Positions 37,264 to 48,386 of a stretch of 64,000 nucleotides of DNA are shown piece after piece. Source of the DNA: Pterois miles (taxonomy: Eukaryota > Chordata > Actinopteri > Perciformes > Scorpaenidae); NCBI GenBank assembly GCA_947000775.1, contig CAMQGK010000242.1, positions 3,245,501-3,309,500 of the forward strand, in the 5' to 3' direction. The notes under the pieces were generated by a model, which searched no databases, was not told the origin of the DNA, and was given only the letters and a program-made list of their open reading frames with translations. The position numbers and the translations under genes are program-made. The stretch's first letter is position 1. The number at the start of each line of letters is the position of its first letter.

Positions 37264-37274
37264 AGATATATGAT

Positions 37275-37937
37275 GAATCAATAATAAAATCATCTTTGGT
37301 TGCGGAGACTGTGTGGGAACAGAATGAGAGGAGAAAGAGCCAAAAGAGAGAGACTACTGTGAATGACCACTTCACTGGTAGCTCCAAAGAGAAAATGATC
37401 ACACACACACACTCACACACACTGTTAATTATTCCTCTGAATAATGAGAAGCAAACGACTCATTAAATCTCTCCTTGACCTGCACACAGAAACTAGCCCC
37501 TATTTCCTCCTTCCTTTCTTTCTCACTGACTCCACTGAGCTTCATACAAAATCTGTCAAATCAGAAGCCTTTCAGCTGTGAATTATTAATTGGCATTAAA
37601 ACAAAAACCCCAAATTTCACTGACCCTGAGATGGAGCAGTTTTTTTTTTTTTCTTCCCAAACTTCAAATTCATACGTGATATGAACTTTCTTGTTGACCT
37701 TCATCACATATTCCCTCTCTATCCCTCTCCCTCACTGTTTTCAGTGTCTCTCCCGGCTGAATACTGTCTGCTAACGCAAAAAAAAAAAAAAAAATGCAGT
37801 TAAAAATGGCAGTAAAAAAAAAAAAAAACAACCTTGCTTTTCTTTCTCTCATGTGACCGGTGTCATGAGACCACAAACCACCTGACTGCACCTAACAACT
37901 GTCACAGAAAACAAATTATACTGGATTACACAGATAT
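37275..37937. other. Non-coding stretch, no gene seen
   Basis: Poly-T at 37641-37652 and poly-A at 37779-37794 and 37816-37829. No coding signal. Confidence 0.5.
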
Positions 37938-37938
37938 G

Positions 37939-37969
<31 letters not shown>

Positions 37970-37984
37970 ACACACACACACATT
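37938..37984. repeat. (CT)n-(CA)n microsatellite
   Basis: A CT array with one interruption passes directly into a CA array. Confidence 0.95.
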
Positions 37985-38073
37985 TGCACTACATTTGCTC
38001 TCATACACAGTCATGCATTTGTGGAAGAGAAAGCTAACGTGCACACACACATAAACAGACACGAGGTGCTCTG

Positions 38074-38203
38074 ATCAATATCGTTCTCTATCTGGCGAAA
38101 TCAATTCTCATTCTAATCCAATCAATATCCCCGTGAATGCTGTATTCTGATCATCAATAGTGAAATCGATGAAATCACTCGTTAATCCTGAATTAACATT
38201 GAT
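38074..38203. promoter_or_regulatory. Homotypic cluster of ATCAAT-type sites
   Basis: Cores resembling the ONECUT/HNF6 ATCAAT motif occur at 38074, 38099, 38121 and 38153, with ATCGAT at 38165 and an inverted ATTGAT at 38198. That is six in about 130 bases of non-repetitive sequence. The cores are short, so binding by ONECUT or related factors is inference. Confidence 0.35.
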
Positions 38204-39044
38204 CCAGGATCTTCACCACAGCCTCATCATCGAGCAGTAAAATCCACACGGTGTGTTCGACACAAGCTGTGCTCATGTACAGCAGGAAAGGTCACTGTAA
38301 CGGAGGAGCAGTATTCAGCTGCTACACCGCTTTAACGGTAAAAGCCAACACATCTCTGCAGCAGATTCAGGGTGAGAGGCGATAAAAAAATCTGTTTTAA
38401 AAGTCGACATTTAATTGATGCTGAAGTGCTCCTGTGCCACCACATGTTCATTGTTAATTGCTTTAAGTGGCGTCCTTGTTGTGTCCTGGTATTATTTGTG
38501 TTGCCGGTCCTTAAATGCATCCATCCAGCTTATGCTTGTGCCACTTAAATTACTTCAATGTGACTTTCCTCATCACATAATGAGAGCACGGGACATTTAT
38601 TTATGAATTACACTGTCACTGGTTTGTTTCTATGCCCAAAAATGAAAAGTATTCAGCTTACTGGCTTGAGCTTGTTTCATTTTATTCATTTTCTTTGTCC
38701 TTTTCAGGGATACAGGGACAGAAAGAAACAGGGAAATGTAAGAAACCACCATCAAAATATCAAAAACACAGTTAAACATTAGTCAACATGTTGGCTAACA
38801 TATTGTAAAGGTGCTAAATGGTTGGGTGCTGTGCTTCCACGGTGACGACGCTGGTCAGGATGCCAAAGAGTAAAGAAGTGAAGATATGAAACTATGGTGT
38901 TTTTTTTTGTTTTTAAACCAACCGCTGCTGCCGCCATTTTAGACTGAATCTGCTTATTATTATATTTATAGTATTTTATTGTTCAACACAGGACATTTGA
39001 GGAGAATATGACAATAGAACAGAAACAATTTAGCTTTTCTTTTG
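38204..39044. other. Non-coding stretch, no gene seen
   Basis: Unique AT-rich sequence with a T run near 38901-38913. No coding signal. Confidence 0.5.
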
Positions 39045-39130
39045 TGTGGCACTTTTTAGGTGGACGTTCGACTGACATCTGGTCAGAGCTGGGCACTGAT
39101 GTTGCAATGGAACGAACAATTGGCTTATTT
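39045..39130 (-). repeat. Possible dispersed repeat fragment (family V)
   Basis: Read on the - strand it carries TCGTTCCATTGCAACATCAG and, after about 30 bases, AACGTCCACCTAAAAAGTG. Similar blocks, in the same order, occur on the + strand at 55072-55170. Two short matches only. Confidence 0.35.
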
Positions 39131-40258
39131 CTTCAGGAAATACACTCTTTAGGGACGGCACTATCACCTGTAACCGTGAGCTAGCCAGTGGGGCACGCTC
39201 ACATGTACGAACATGGCTGGTCAGCGATGTCAAGAAAGCGAGCTCTGATTATAACACACCCAGATGGACAGCAACTTAACTCTCTGCTCAGGTAGACGTT
39301 ACTCCTCCGTATCTTTTATTGCTGCCATATAAATGCTGTGGGTACTGTATAGAAAACCTTTAACTCTAGTTTGGATTGAAAGGTAAAGTTTTTTGAGTTC
39401 TTGAATGGTTTAAGGATATGATTAAGGATAACTTTATAAAAAAAAAAAGGAAGACTTAAACTGTCAGTTGAGGGCAATATTTAGACTAAAACACACTGTT
39501 TATAGGTGATTAATAGCAATAATAGGCTGACTACATCTGTTCATTCAAAGCTTGTTTGAACATGTGTGTAACTTAACTTCTCTAGATCACGTACTCTGAC
39601 TTTAATGTCACAGGAATGTACAACGCATGGTGGACTAACTGAAACCACATGAGTACAAGAAAAAGAAACATACAATCTCCATGCTTAAAGGCCTAGAAAA
39701 CTAAACTCAGGACATGATACCGCCAGGAAACTGAGTCAACAACAGCGAACCACCTGTCCTGCTCTCATGCACCAATACCCAGGAAATCACTCCCCCACCC
39801 ACTGTATACCCCTCATTTAATGCAAACAAATCAGCCACTGTGTTTTTCTCTTGAGAGCAAGTAAAGAGATTACAGGTCAAAAAACACTAATTACCGACTC
39901 CGTCATTTAATCTGGTTGAGGCCGGAGATTAGAGTTATAATCCAATCACACTGGCATGGGAAATTATAAATCAGTGTAACATCTACCTGGCTTCACAGTG
40001 TATTGTCTCAGATAGAAAGGCAAAGAGGGCAGGAATGTAAAGAGAGAGAGCTGGAGGAGAACTCGGATAAAATATCAAGTAAGCAGCTGAGGTTTAACCA
40101 GTTGTCTGTTATACTGGCTGGTTTCTATCTAACCTGTGGACCTGTGGGGACCGGGGGAAGCAAAACAAAACAGCAGAGGCAAAAGGGAATAAAAAACACC
40201 CCCCACCCAAAGGTAACAGAAGCCACTGGTGGACATGCTTATCCAGACAGACTAGACG
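39131..40258. other. Non-coding stretch, no gene seen
   Basis: No coding signal. The block 39860-39990 (CACTAATTACCGACTC, GATTATAAC-like cores) is non-repetitive and could be constrained. Confidence 0.45.
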
Positions 40259-40259
40259 G

Positions 40260-40281
40260 GTGTGTGTGTGTGTGTGTATGC

Positions 40282-40335
<54 letters not shown>
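40260..40335. repeat. (TG)n microsatellite
   Basis: About 36 TG units with an ATGCGG interruption. The 153-codon frame that crosses it is not a gene. Confidence 0.95.
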
Positions 40336-40338
<3 letters not shown>

Positions 40339-41636
40339 ATTGAATCCTGCATCCCTGGGGAGCCTAACTACCTCTCCATCTCTCTGACTGGACCTCTCAG
40401 AGAAAGAAGAAGAGAGAGAGAGAGTAGGAAAAACAGAGAGAGGGAGAGATTTGGAAAGAATTAGAAAGAAAGAGCAGAAAGAAGAAAAAGAGGGCGCAGA
40501 TCAGTCGTCGCTGCAGCAAAGCCCAACAGCTCCCTCTGTCGTCACCTAGAAAAGCTCTGATCTCATTCATATTCTCCTCCCGACTTCTCTTTGAATTCTG
40601 CCTCCTCATCTTCAGCGTCTCCCTACGTTTCTCTTTCCAGCCTCTCTTCCACTGTTTCAAGTCTACAATGCCACAGTTTATGAGAATGGAGCAGCTGGCA
40701 CCTAATTAAATATAAATATAACGATTACAGTGTAATAAATTAATCCCTCTATCTCGCTGCCTCCCTGGTGAGCTACGTCAGTAGTGTTTTGCATTAAGTT
40801 GCTTTCAAACTCATTTCACTTGGCGAGGCTTTTTTTCTTTTTTGTTTTTTTTCAATAAAAAAGTCCATCATATTTCAAGACTACAGAATGTGGAAAAATC
40901 ATGAAAGCTTTAAAAATTGGCTCACAGCGAGTCAAAGGCAGACTTGCAATTAAAAACCACGACATAGCTTGTGAATGTTTTATGTGTTTTACAAAACTCA
41001 CCTGCAGATGTCATTTGTTTTTGTCTGCAAAGTCGATCAATGTAAAGAACATTAAGATTTCAAATGAATTCTCTTTGCTAAAAGGTGACACAGAAAAATG
41101 CCTGAAGAGACTAATGTGTAGCTATTAGCCAGGACTCAGCTCAGTCTCACCTGATCCTTTATATCCAACTGTATGCTCCCCACAAACACAATGTATTCTG
41201 CAACCTTGATTGGAGTGTTGCAGCTTAGCTTCAACGTCATTCACTGTCCTAGTTGTGTCCTTTCAAACATAGCTGTAGGAACTACACATTCACAGTTTGA
41301 ACTATAAGGAGCTGAATATTTCCATCGCCAGGTCCTGAAACCACTTAGACAAATCCAACAAATCTGACGACATTTCTGTCACTTGTCTGTGCCGATTTCT
41401 TGGCTGTACATCAGTGAAATATCTCATAACCTCACACGCCCTGCTTTCATCTGTCATCCAAGCCAGGCTTCTGTGTACCGCTCACCCTAAATAGCACTAA
41501 GATGTGCTGGTACAAGGGAGATTCTGTCTTTCTGGCCTGCTTTTAGAGTACACAATCACTTTCCCAGACACAAAGCCACCACACTTTTGTGGGGACTGAA
41601 AAGGGAGCTATAGCTGTTCGTTCCTGAGACGGCTAA
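40336..41636. other. Non-coding stretch, no gene seen
   Basis: Purine-rich AGAGAGA/GAAAGA sequence at 40397-40495. The block 40680-40800 is non-repetitive with several TAAT cores. No coding signal. Confidence 0.5.
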
Positions 41637-41940
41637 GTGAAGAAGAAGAAGAAGAAGAAGAAGATCTCCTTTTTAGCCCACAATGGGGTCTTTCACTCTG
41701 CTCAACCCATAATGGTACATGACACAACCCCCACAGCAGTAATGGAGAGATGTCAGAGTGATGGGGCTGCTCCTGACAAGGGCCCCGGGCAGTTGGGGGG
41801 TTGGGGGCTTGGCCGGGGGGACCTGGGGGGGGGCAAAGGGGGAAAAGCGCTAGTCCTGTTTTTGGTCCATGTCGGGACTTGAACCGGTGACCCTCCGGTT
41901 CCCAAACCAACCCCCTAAAGAATGAGCAACTGCCGCCCCC
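41637..41940 (-). mobile_element. tRNA-derived SINE, family A copy 2 (corrupted)
   Basis: It has the (CTT)n tail at 41639-41662, the shared body, a B-box-like GGTTCAAGTCC (plus about 41876-41886) and a degenerate A-box region at the right end. The part at 41790-41850 is unusually G-rich compared with the copies at 10.2 and 61.35 kb. The 100-codon frame on the - strand is SINE-derived. Confidence 0.85.
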
Positions 41941-43079
41941 AGAAGAAGAGCAGTTTCAGGCTGCAGGTCTCTTTTCAGCTTAGACAGCAGTGGCTCTCAA
42001 AGAGTGAGATGAAATACAGTGCTGATAGAAGTCGCTGCCCTCCTCTTCTTCCCCCCACCTCCTCCTCACATTGTGATCGGAGACATGCTCTGCCTGGTTG
42101 TTCCTCCTCTCGTCTCCTCTTTCTTAATTTCCTCCTCCTCTCTCCTCTATCCAAACTGAATTACTATGTGACTGAAATACTGTTGCTAGAAGAATTAATT
42201 AGTGAATTACGCAAACGTCCTCAAGCACAAATGGGGCGATACTGTGGTGCTATTTACAAGAAGCCTTTGGTGAGAGGGTTCTGACGCTAAGCCTATAGTC
42301 GGAGAGCGGATATACGAAGCAGCAATTCAACACTGGAAATTTAGGGACACATCACATTTACTTGTGATGTGTCTTTTGAGTGGCCACTGAACCACAAAGC
42401 AAACTCATACAACCAAAAAAAAAAAAGAATAATAAGGGGGATTATGTGTTTCTTCTCAACAATGTTTACTGGTCTGTAGGCTAATTAATTAAATACAGGG
42501 GTGAAGTGCTGTCTGAAAAGTAACCACATACTTAAGGAAATGTGGAGGAAAACCACCACAACACCATTCCAGCTCTAGAAAGTGGAAGGGAGTCCCAAAA
42601 AAGCATTCACCTGTGGTAATGTATCACACAAAGTTATAAACCATTTCTTTCTATTTAACAAACTGGAGCGATAGTGGCTCTGAAGGGTCTCTGTGCATAT
42701 TTCTCTCTGTTGTTAACTGTAGAGTTTATTATTTTTTTTTATACACTACAAGAAACAGTCTCTGCAAAGCCAGCCAAGCCTTTCTGGTAACAACCCCCTG
42801 TCGGATAAAATACAACAACAGCAAATGATTTTTCTCAATGGCTCCCACAAGACTGAACAGAGGGAGTCCTGGAGAGTGGGGTGAAGAAAGATGGGAGAAG
42901 GAGAGAGAGAAGGAAATGAAATGCAAAAGAAGAAGAGAGAGGAGGTGGGAGACATTTCAGAGCAACAGTGTGGGAGACAGAAGGAGAGAGATGTGGAGAG
43001 TGAGAGGGGGAGATATTATTGCCTGCTTGAGAGCAGCAATCTTGAGCTGTGCCATGAATACCAAAGACTGCACAGTCAA

Positions 43080-43081
<2 letters not shown>
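41941..43081. other. Non-coding stretch, no gene seen
   Basis: A TCCTCC-rich part at 42030-42150 and a purine-rich part at 42880-43015. Short low-complexity frames only. Confidence 0.5.

Positions 43082-43123
<42 letters not shown>
43082..43123. repeat. (CT)n microsatellite
   Basis: About 21 CT units. Confidence 0.95.
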
Positions 43124-43125
<2 letters not shown>

Positions 43126-44440
43126 TCCCCCATTGAAAACGCAGCGGAATTGCAGCTGCTCAAATTATACACCGATATATCTCACTTACTCTCCGTTTAA
43201 AATCGACTCAGTAGCAGCAGCTCAGTACTCCATACATCCATAATTATTCATAATCTGACCGACACACACACTGAACCAGCAAGGGCACGTTTTCAGAAGA
43301 CTTCGGTAGATGTATGTGTAACAATTAATAAGATGATCCTGTGTGGCCCTTAAGGGGACGATAAACCATTCGCACGGACCAAACTGAGAGCAGAATGTGC
43401 CTGAATGACCCTACGGGCAAGTCATCTGTATGCAATTTTTATGCAGTTCCACTGGCGCTGGCGCACACGGAGATGGCAAGAACGCAGCTCTGGTTGAAGT
43501 ATTCAAATGGACTGAATACTAAACCAGTCTTTAGGGATTCATGTTTCAAGATCTTAATTCCACAAAGCGATAATGAGCCCTGCAAAGTGAAGTCAAGGAG
43601 AAAACGACGTACGACTGAGAAAGAAATGGGATAAAAGAAAGATTGATCATTTAAACTGCCAAAAACTCTTTATTGACTCAACAGTCAAACAATGAACTGA
43701 TGTAAAACGCTGTTGAATTACTGGAGTGAATTATTTCCGTTATGAATGATGTGATTTGACCGTGAAACACACGTCAAGCCTGTGTTGACGGTGATCCAAA
43801 GAAAAGTTGTGCGTCGCCGTTACGCGGAGTTGCCGGGAGGCACCGCGACAGGGAAAAGAGAGCCTACACTGAGATTAGCCATTATACGTGGCCAGACACA
43901 CGCATATACTGTATACACGCTGTGTCGGACGCGCACACAAATGCAAGCTTGCAGACGCGCACCCACACGCCAATCAAGCGCAAAAATGCAGATACACTGC
44001 GCTGGAAATGTGAGAATATTCAGTGAAAACCGCACAAATCTAACCGTCATCCAGTGACATCCCGGAGCGAAGAAAGTCTGCCCTGTTACAGCCGGCAGCA
44101 CAACAGACCCAATCATACTGTTACCATCGCTAATGCGCAAAGGCTCTGTGGGGTTCTCCTACCTTATTCCTTATTTGCTCAAGCATAATAAAGTCCTACA
44201 TCCTCTCACGGTGGCCTTTAACGGCTGTGTGTCAGCCCTGTGTTTGGATTAATCCCGAGTCGAGCCAGAATCTCCCCAACATCCTGGGAACCGAAACATT
44301 TCACTTCGGTCTCTCTCGCCTGCTTTAGGCTCATTAAAAACCTCTGCAGTGAGTGGGGAGAGAGGAGCAGACTTGGGGAGAAAATACATGAATGGGACTG
44401 TGTTGAGGGAAAAATCCCAGTCCTTAAACTCAAGCGGTCC
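43124..44440. other. CpG-enriched non-coding stretch next to the putative first exon
   Basis: CpG is clearly more frequent than in most of the window, especially at 43810-44130 (GCGCACAC, GACGCGC, CCGGAGCG). This fits the first intron side of a CpG-associated promoter on the - strand. No frame in it resembles a known protein. Confidence 0.4.
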
Positions 44441-44442
44441 TT

Positions 44443-44444
44443 AC
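44443..44444 (-). other. Consensus splice donor (GT)
   Basis: On the - strand the junction reads CAAG|GTAAGG, matching the vertebrate donor consensus at 8 of 9 positions. Isolated good donors also occur by chance. The weight comes from its place downstream of CCAAT and TATA-like elements. Confidence 0.4.
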
Positions 44445-44710
44445 CTTGGAAGTGAGAGACTCCGTGCGCTGCCCGACTCTCCAAGGAAAATCCCCCAACA
44501 CATGCAAGCCAGCCGCAAACGATCACTTCTCTCAACAAGTACTGTTTCTTTATCAGATGTCCAACACATCCACTGATTGAAGCCCCAGTTGTTCTGTTTG
44601 TGTCTTGGAGAAGAGGGGGTAAAAAAAAAAAAACCCAAAATGTTCTTTCTCCTATTTTTTATCCTGCTGGAGCGCAGAGGCAAAAGACACCAGACCAACC
44701 AAGCAAGATG

Positions 44711-44711
44711 G

Positions 44712-44745
<34 letters not shown>
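44711..44745. repeat. (ATA)n microsatellite
   Basis: About 11 trinucleotide units. It creates the poly-Ile run in frames on both strands. Confidence 0.95.
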
Positions 44746-44747
<2 letters not shown>

Positions 44748-44972
44748 GATAATAGACAGAGCAATCTTAATAAGGTTCCGAGATTGAAGCGATGAAGAGG
44801 TGAGGTGATGGTGGTGAGGAGGTGGTGGGTGTTGGGAGGGAAAAGATGGAAATCACCGTAGCATCCCTGCCTCCTTCGGGTGTCTAATCCGGTACCGTCA
44901 GTGCCGTTTATCCGTCCTCTCTCCAGGAGCCGCGGAAGCGTTGTGAGGGGAACTGAATGGGCGCTCAGCAGC

Positions 44973-44975
<3 letters not shown>

Positions 44976-45050
<75 letters not shown>
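44976..45050. repeat. (GA)n microsatellite
   Basis: About 37 GA units with one break, within the putative first exon. GA/CT arrays are common near vertebrate transcription starts. Confidence 0.95.
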
Positions 45051-45120
45051 CGTTGCTACCGATGGAGGGCGTTGGAAACTAGAGTAATATCTCTCTCCTC
45101 TCGCTTTCTCTTCTCTCTGT

Positions 45121-45128
45121 TTTTTATA
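45121..45128 (-). promoter_or_regulatory. TATA-like box
   Basis: On the - strand the sequence reads CTATAAAAAAC. A start about 25-31 bases downstream would fall near 45090-45097. Confidence 0.35.
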
Positions 45129-45409
45129 GTAATGTTGTTATTGTTACGATAATAGTTAAAGAGCCTGTTACGGGCCTGTGGGAATAAGTTATGGCACCGC
45201 TGAAGATGGAAAAATTAATCCAGTGCAATATATCGCAGATACACATTTGACTTCCACGGATCTGATAGAACCTTTCAGAGAAACATTAAAATGTGTTGTT
45301 AAAAAAAGAACTTCTGCAGAATAAAATGTCTTGTATATGTCACACCGCCTAATTTTCCCATTACTGGACACAGTTCAGCGCTTCAGGCTGCAGCACTACT
45401 GGCCTTGCG

Positions 45410-45433
45410 GGGGGGGGGGGGGGGGGGGGGGGG
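45410..45433. repeat. Poly-G run
   Basis: About 24 consecutive G bases (poly-C on the - strand) upstream of the putative promoter. Long G runs are often mis-sized in assemblies. Confidence 0.9.
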
Positions 45434-45458
45434 TGAATGCAACAGTTGCTGTCTTCTT

Positions 45459-45627
45459 ATTGGCTGCGAGCAGCGGTCCAATCTGCTGCCAGAGCACATT
45501 TAGAAGCAAGGGCAGCCAATGAGAGGAGAGGAGGGGAGTGTGGAGGGAGAGACAGCTTTAGAAGACCCTTCTCCCTGAGAGATGATTGGCTGAATAAAAG
45601 TCCCATTTGAAATACCTCCTGGCCAAT
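45459..45627 (-). promoter_or_regulatory. CCAAT-box cluster (putative promoter)
   Basis: Five CCAAT/ATTGG pentamers lie within 169 bases: 45459, 45478, 45516, 45585 and 45623. Three have extended NF-Y-type context (AGCCAAT with a purine or C following). A TATA-like AATAAAAG also lies on the + strand at 45593, so the region could be bidirectional. I assign it to the - strand because of the TATA-like box and donor on that side. Confidence 0.45.
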
Positions 45628-45639
45628 GATGAAAGAGGG

Positions 45640-46505
45640 GGAATAAACTCTTGGAAAAGAGATTCATCATTTCAGTCAGGTGAAACCAGTGGTTTATGAC
45701 TCTCTCCATCCATGTCTTGTAGAAGTAGCAAGTAAAGCCACACTTTTGTTAGTTATTGCATTTGAAGTGTTTGCTCCATAGACTCTTTTGGGTCATAATC
45801 TGACTCACTCGCTACCCAGATTTATCTTTGCAGATCCGTGGCCAAGACATCCAAAGCTTTCATGTGGATTACGTGGATTATGTGGATATATTCCAGATTT
45901 TCACAGAAAAATACCCAGATTTCTCTAAACGAGCAGATCGGATTAAAGTGACTCTGACGTCCAAAAGTTGTATTTGCTGCCAGAAGACAGTATTCACAAC
46001 AGTTAACAGTACACAAGGTTCTCTTTTAACAAGCAGAGCTCAGGAAAGGCTTTCAGTGATATAAAGTAAAGAGGATAACAGTGTAAAAAGCAAATGAGTT
46101 GCTGATGCACCAGAGTCTAGTACAGTGTGTTTTAACAACATGTTCTCAGTCCCAACTCATCAAATACCAACACTTGATCAGTGGACCTGTGCTTCAAATT
46201 CTGAGGCTTTAGGTGCCCTGAGACTGGAGCAGAAATAGACACATGAATCACATGTCGACATTAGTAGGAAAATGCATGAAAAATGATCACTTGTTAGAAA
46301 TGATACACGTGGCAGCTCAGTCTCGCTGCAGAGGGTGAAACAGATCCGTCTGCCCACCGGAAGAAAGTGTGTCAGTGTCACGTTTTTCCCGCAGAGATAT
46401 GGATATTACACGCCTGTATGAAAGTGCTATATTTTGTTGTGACATTTGTCATGTGTTATCTAGTAACGGGAGTCTAACGTCAGAGCTAGGATCTTATGGC
46501 AGGCA
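45640..46505. other. Non-coding stretch, no gene seen
   Basis: Unique sequence. A short frame at 45.83-46.06 kb contains an imperfect DYVDYVD repeat, but no protein family is recognised. Confidence 0.45.
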
Positions 46506-46730
46506 TGTGTGGAGGTGGAAGGGTCCAACAAACACAGGACTTTCATCTGGGACACCCATGTTCAGGACCTGTGTTTTGTTTTGCAATTTGAATTATTGAT
46601 ATCTGTAGTGTTTCATAGTGATGGCTGTGATGTGTGTCATGTGTATTCCTGGCTGACGTTACGTTGTTTCTGTATGCATTTTACTTAGTTTGTGTACTTA
46701 TTTTAAGTCCAACCATGACATGACAAGTCA
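46506..46730 (-). repeat. Fragment of dispersed repeat family Y
   Basis: On the - strand it begins with TGGTTGGACTTAAAATAAGT (plus 46730-46695) and ends with a CACAGGTCCTGAACATGGGT block and GGACCCTTCCACC. It is similar throughout to the 61.65-61.88 kb copy. Confidence 0.6.
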
Positions 46731-46861
46731 GTGACCGTTATCTTTTCCCAAGTCTGTGGCCTTGTTGCCCCCTGCTGGTACCGCATGTTCATATAGGCAT
46801 GTAAAGACTAATGACTCATGGGACAAACAATACTGAGTAACATGATTCACGACTAATGTGA

Positions 46862-46922
46862 CAAAATAAGTCAACGTTGACTTGGTTTCACACGGGACAT
46901 GAACAGTGGTCTCCTGGTCCCA
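46862..46922 (+). repeat. Fragment of dispersed repeat family Y
   Basis: It carries AAGTCAACGTTGACTTGG, TTTCACACGGGACATGAAC and GTGGTCTCCTGG, the right-hand blocks of the family. It lies inverted relative to the fragment ending 130 bases upstream. Confidence 0.6.
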
Positions 46923-47065
46923 TAACCCACTGAGGGAGTTCAGTTACATAGCTTAGCGCAGAAACAGGAAGCAGCAACAAACAGGCAGCCTGTTGTTTTA
47001 TCTAGATCTGCTCTAAGTTCCTGAACTTCTTTCATGATAAAACTGACTCCATCCATCTGTGGCTT

Positions 47066-48272
47066 TTGGCGTCTGTCCCCATTCCTCTACACAGACCTCC
47101 GTCACAGGGCGTGACTCCCTTTGCTGTTCACCTACCTCAGTGTTGCCTCTTCTCCTTCTCCCCTGTGGATGCTTCTCAGGTTGCCAAGTTGGTCACTAAG
47201 AACAAGGCCTCCACCTGTTCTCTGGACCCCATGCCCACAGTCTTGGTCAAGGCATGCCTACCTGCCCTGTGCCCCATTGTGGTGGACATCATCAACTCTG
47301 GTCTAGAATCTGGTCTGGTACCCTACAGCCTCAAGATGGCCTCAGTCACTTCCATCCTCAAGAAGCCAGGTCTGGACCAGGATGACCACAACAACTACCA
47401 AGAGATCTCCAACCTTTTCCTCAGTCAACATATGTCCAACCATGAGCTCTATCAGCCATTTCAATCTGGCTTCAGGCCACAGCACAGCTCAGAGACCTCA
47501 TCTAAATCACTATTTACCTTTTAATTTGTGCTGATTGTGGTCAGATCAGCATCCTCATCATCCTGGACCTCTCAGCAGCCTTTGACATAATCTGCTCCAG
47601 TCATTTCACCTTCACAAACTCAGCAGCAACAAAACAGAGCTTGTGGTTGTGGCTCTCAAGGCCCTGCTTCAGAAGGGTGGAGATCTACTTCTGGACGTCG
47701 ATGGCTGCTCCATCTCCCCATCCCCGGAAGTCTGCAACCTGGGTGTCATCTTGCACCCAACTCTCTCATTTCAGTCTTACATCAAGTCCATCACCAAATC
47801 CACTTTCTTCTACCTACGAAACATCTCTCGCCTCCCTAATCCTCATCCTGTTTGGAACAACGCAATGGACTTCTGTCTGGGGTTCCCAGCAAAGCCCTGA
47901 ACAGGCTCCAGTGTGTGCAGAACTCAGCTGCCAAGGTTCTCACCCGCACTAAACCCTGGCAGCACATCACCCCCACCCTCATCCACCTCCACTGGCTCCC
48001 AGTCAAGTCCCGCATCACTTACAAAATCCTCCACCTCACCTACAAATCCCTCAATGCCCTGGCTCCTCAATACCTCTCTGACCTCCTTCACCCCTACACA
48101 CAGTCCTGGAAGCTGAGATCCTCAGGCCCGGGTCAGCTCTCCATTCCCCCACACCAACCTGCAAACTTTTGGGGAAAGAGCTTTCAATGTGACAGCCCCC
48201 ACCCTATGGAACTCTCTCCCCACAGAGCTTCACAATGCCCCATCACTAGACAGCTTCAAAAACCTCCCTAAA
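47066..48272 (+). pseudogene. Broken L2 reverse transcriptase
   Basis: The coding remnant is in at least three frames. A first segment to about 47524 covers the fingers and part of the palm (KASTCSLDPMPTVLVKACLP and a PFQSGFRP motif). A second segment at about 47521-47610 carries LDLSAAFD in another frame. The next (47643-47860) carries VDGCSISPSPEVCNLGVIL, then a further frame at 47852-48271 carries RLQCVQNSAAKVLTRTKPW. The catalytic aspartate pair is lost by a deletion between LDLSAAFD and the GCSISPSPEV segment. It cannot encode an active enzyme. Confidence 0.85.
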
Positions 48273-48386
48273 ACCCACCTCTTCAACGAGACCTATGGCC
48301 TCTAGCCACTGTCATGCTCTGTCTGATGTGTCTATCTTAAGCATCCTTGGGTTTCTTGAAAGGCACTATATAAATTGAAGTAATTA

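Larger units (their letters stand above)
44445..45095 (-). other. Putative first (5' untranslated) exon of an unidentified - strand gene
   Basis: Reading towards lower coordinates, a TATA-like box (45128-45121) is followed by a GA-rich region, GC-rich sequence with several CpGs, and a strong splice donor CAAG|GTAAGG with the exon ending at 44445. The start at about 45095 is only the expected distance from the TATA-like box. The exon carries upstream ATGs with short frames. The longest open frame depends on an ATT trinucleotide array and looks like no protein, so an untranslated leader is more likely. A 3'-terminal frame beginning MCWTSDKET runs to the donor and cannot be excluded as coding. 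I found no downstream exon and cannot name the gene. Confidence 0.4.

Noticed and set aside
40003..40464. 153-codon + strand frame
   Set aside because: The middle is a Cys-Val run encoded by a TG microsatellite and the end is purine-rich low-complexity. It resembles no protein.
43782..44057. 91-codon + strand frame overlapped by a 106-codon - strand frame
   Set aside because: CpG-rich sequence tends to give open frames on both strands by chance, and neither resembles a protein.
44441..44974. 177-codon open frame on the - strand in the putative first exon
   Set aside because: It depends on a poly-Ile run from an ATT array, has no recognisable domain and runs to the donor stop. A non-coding leader is more likely.
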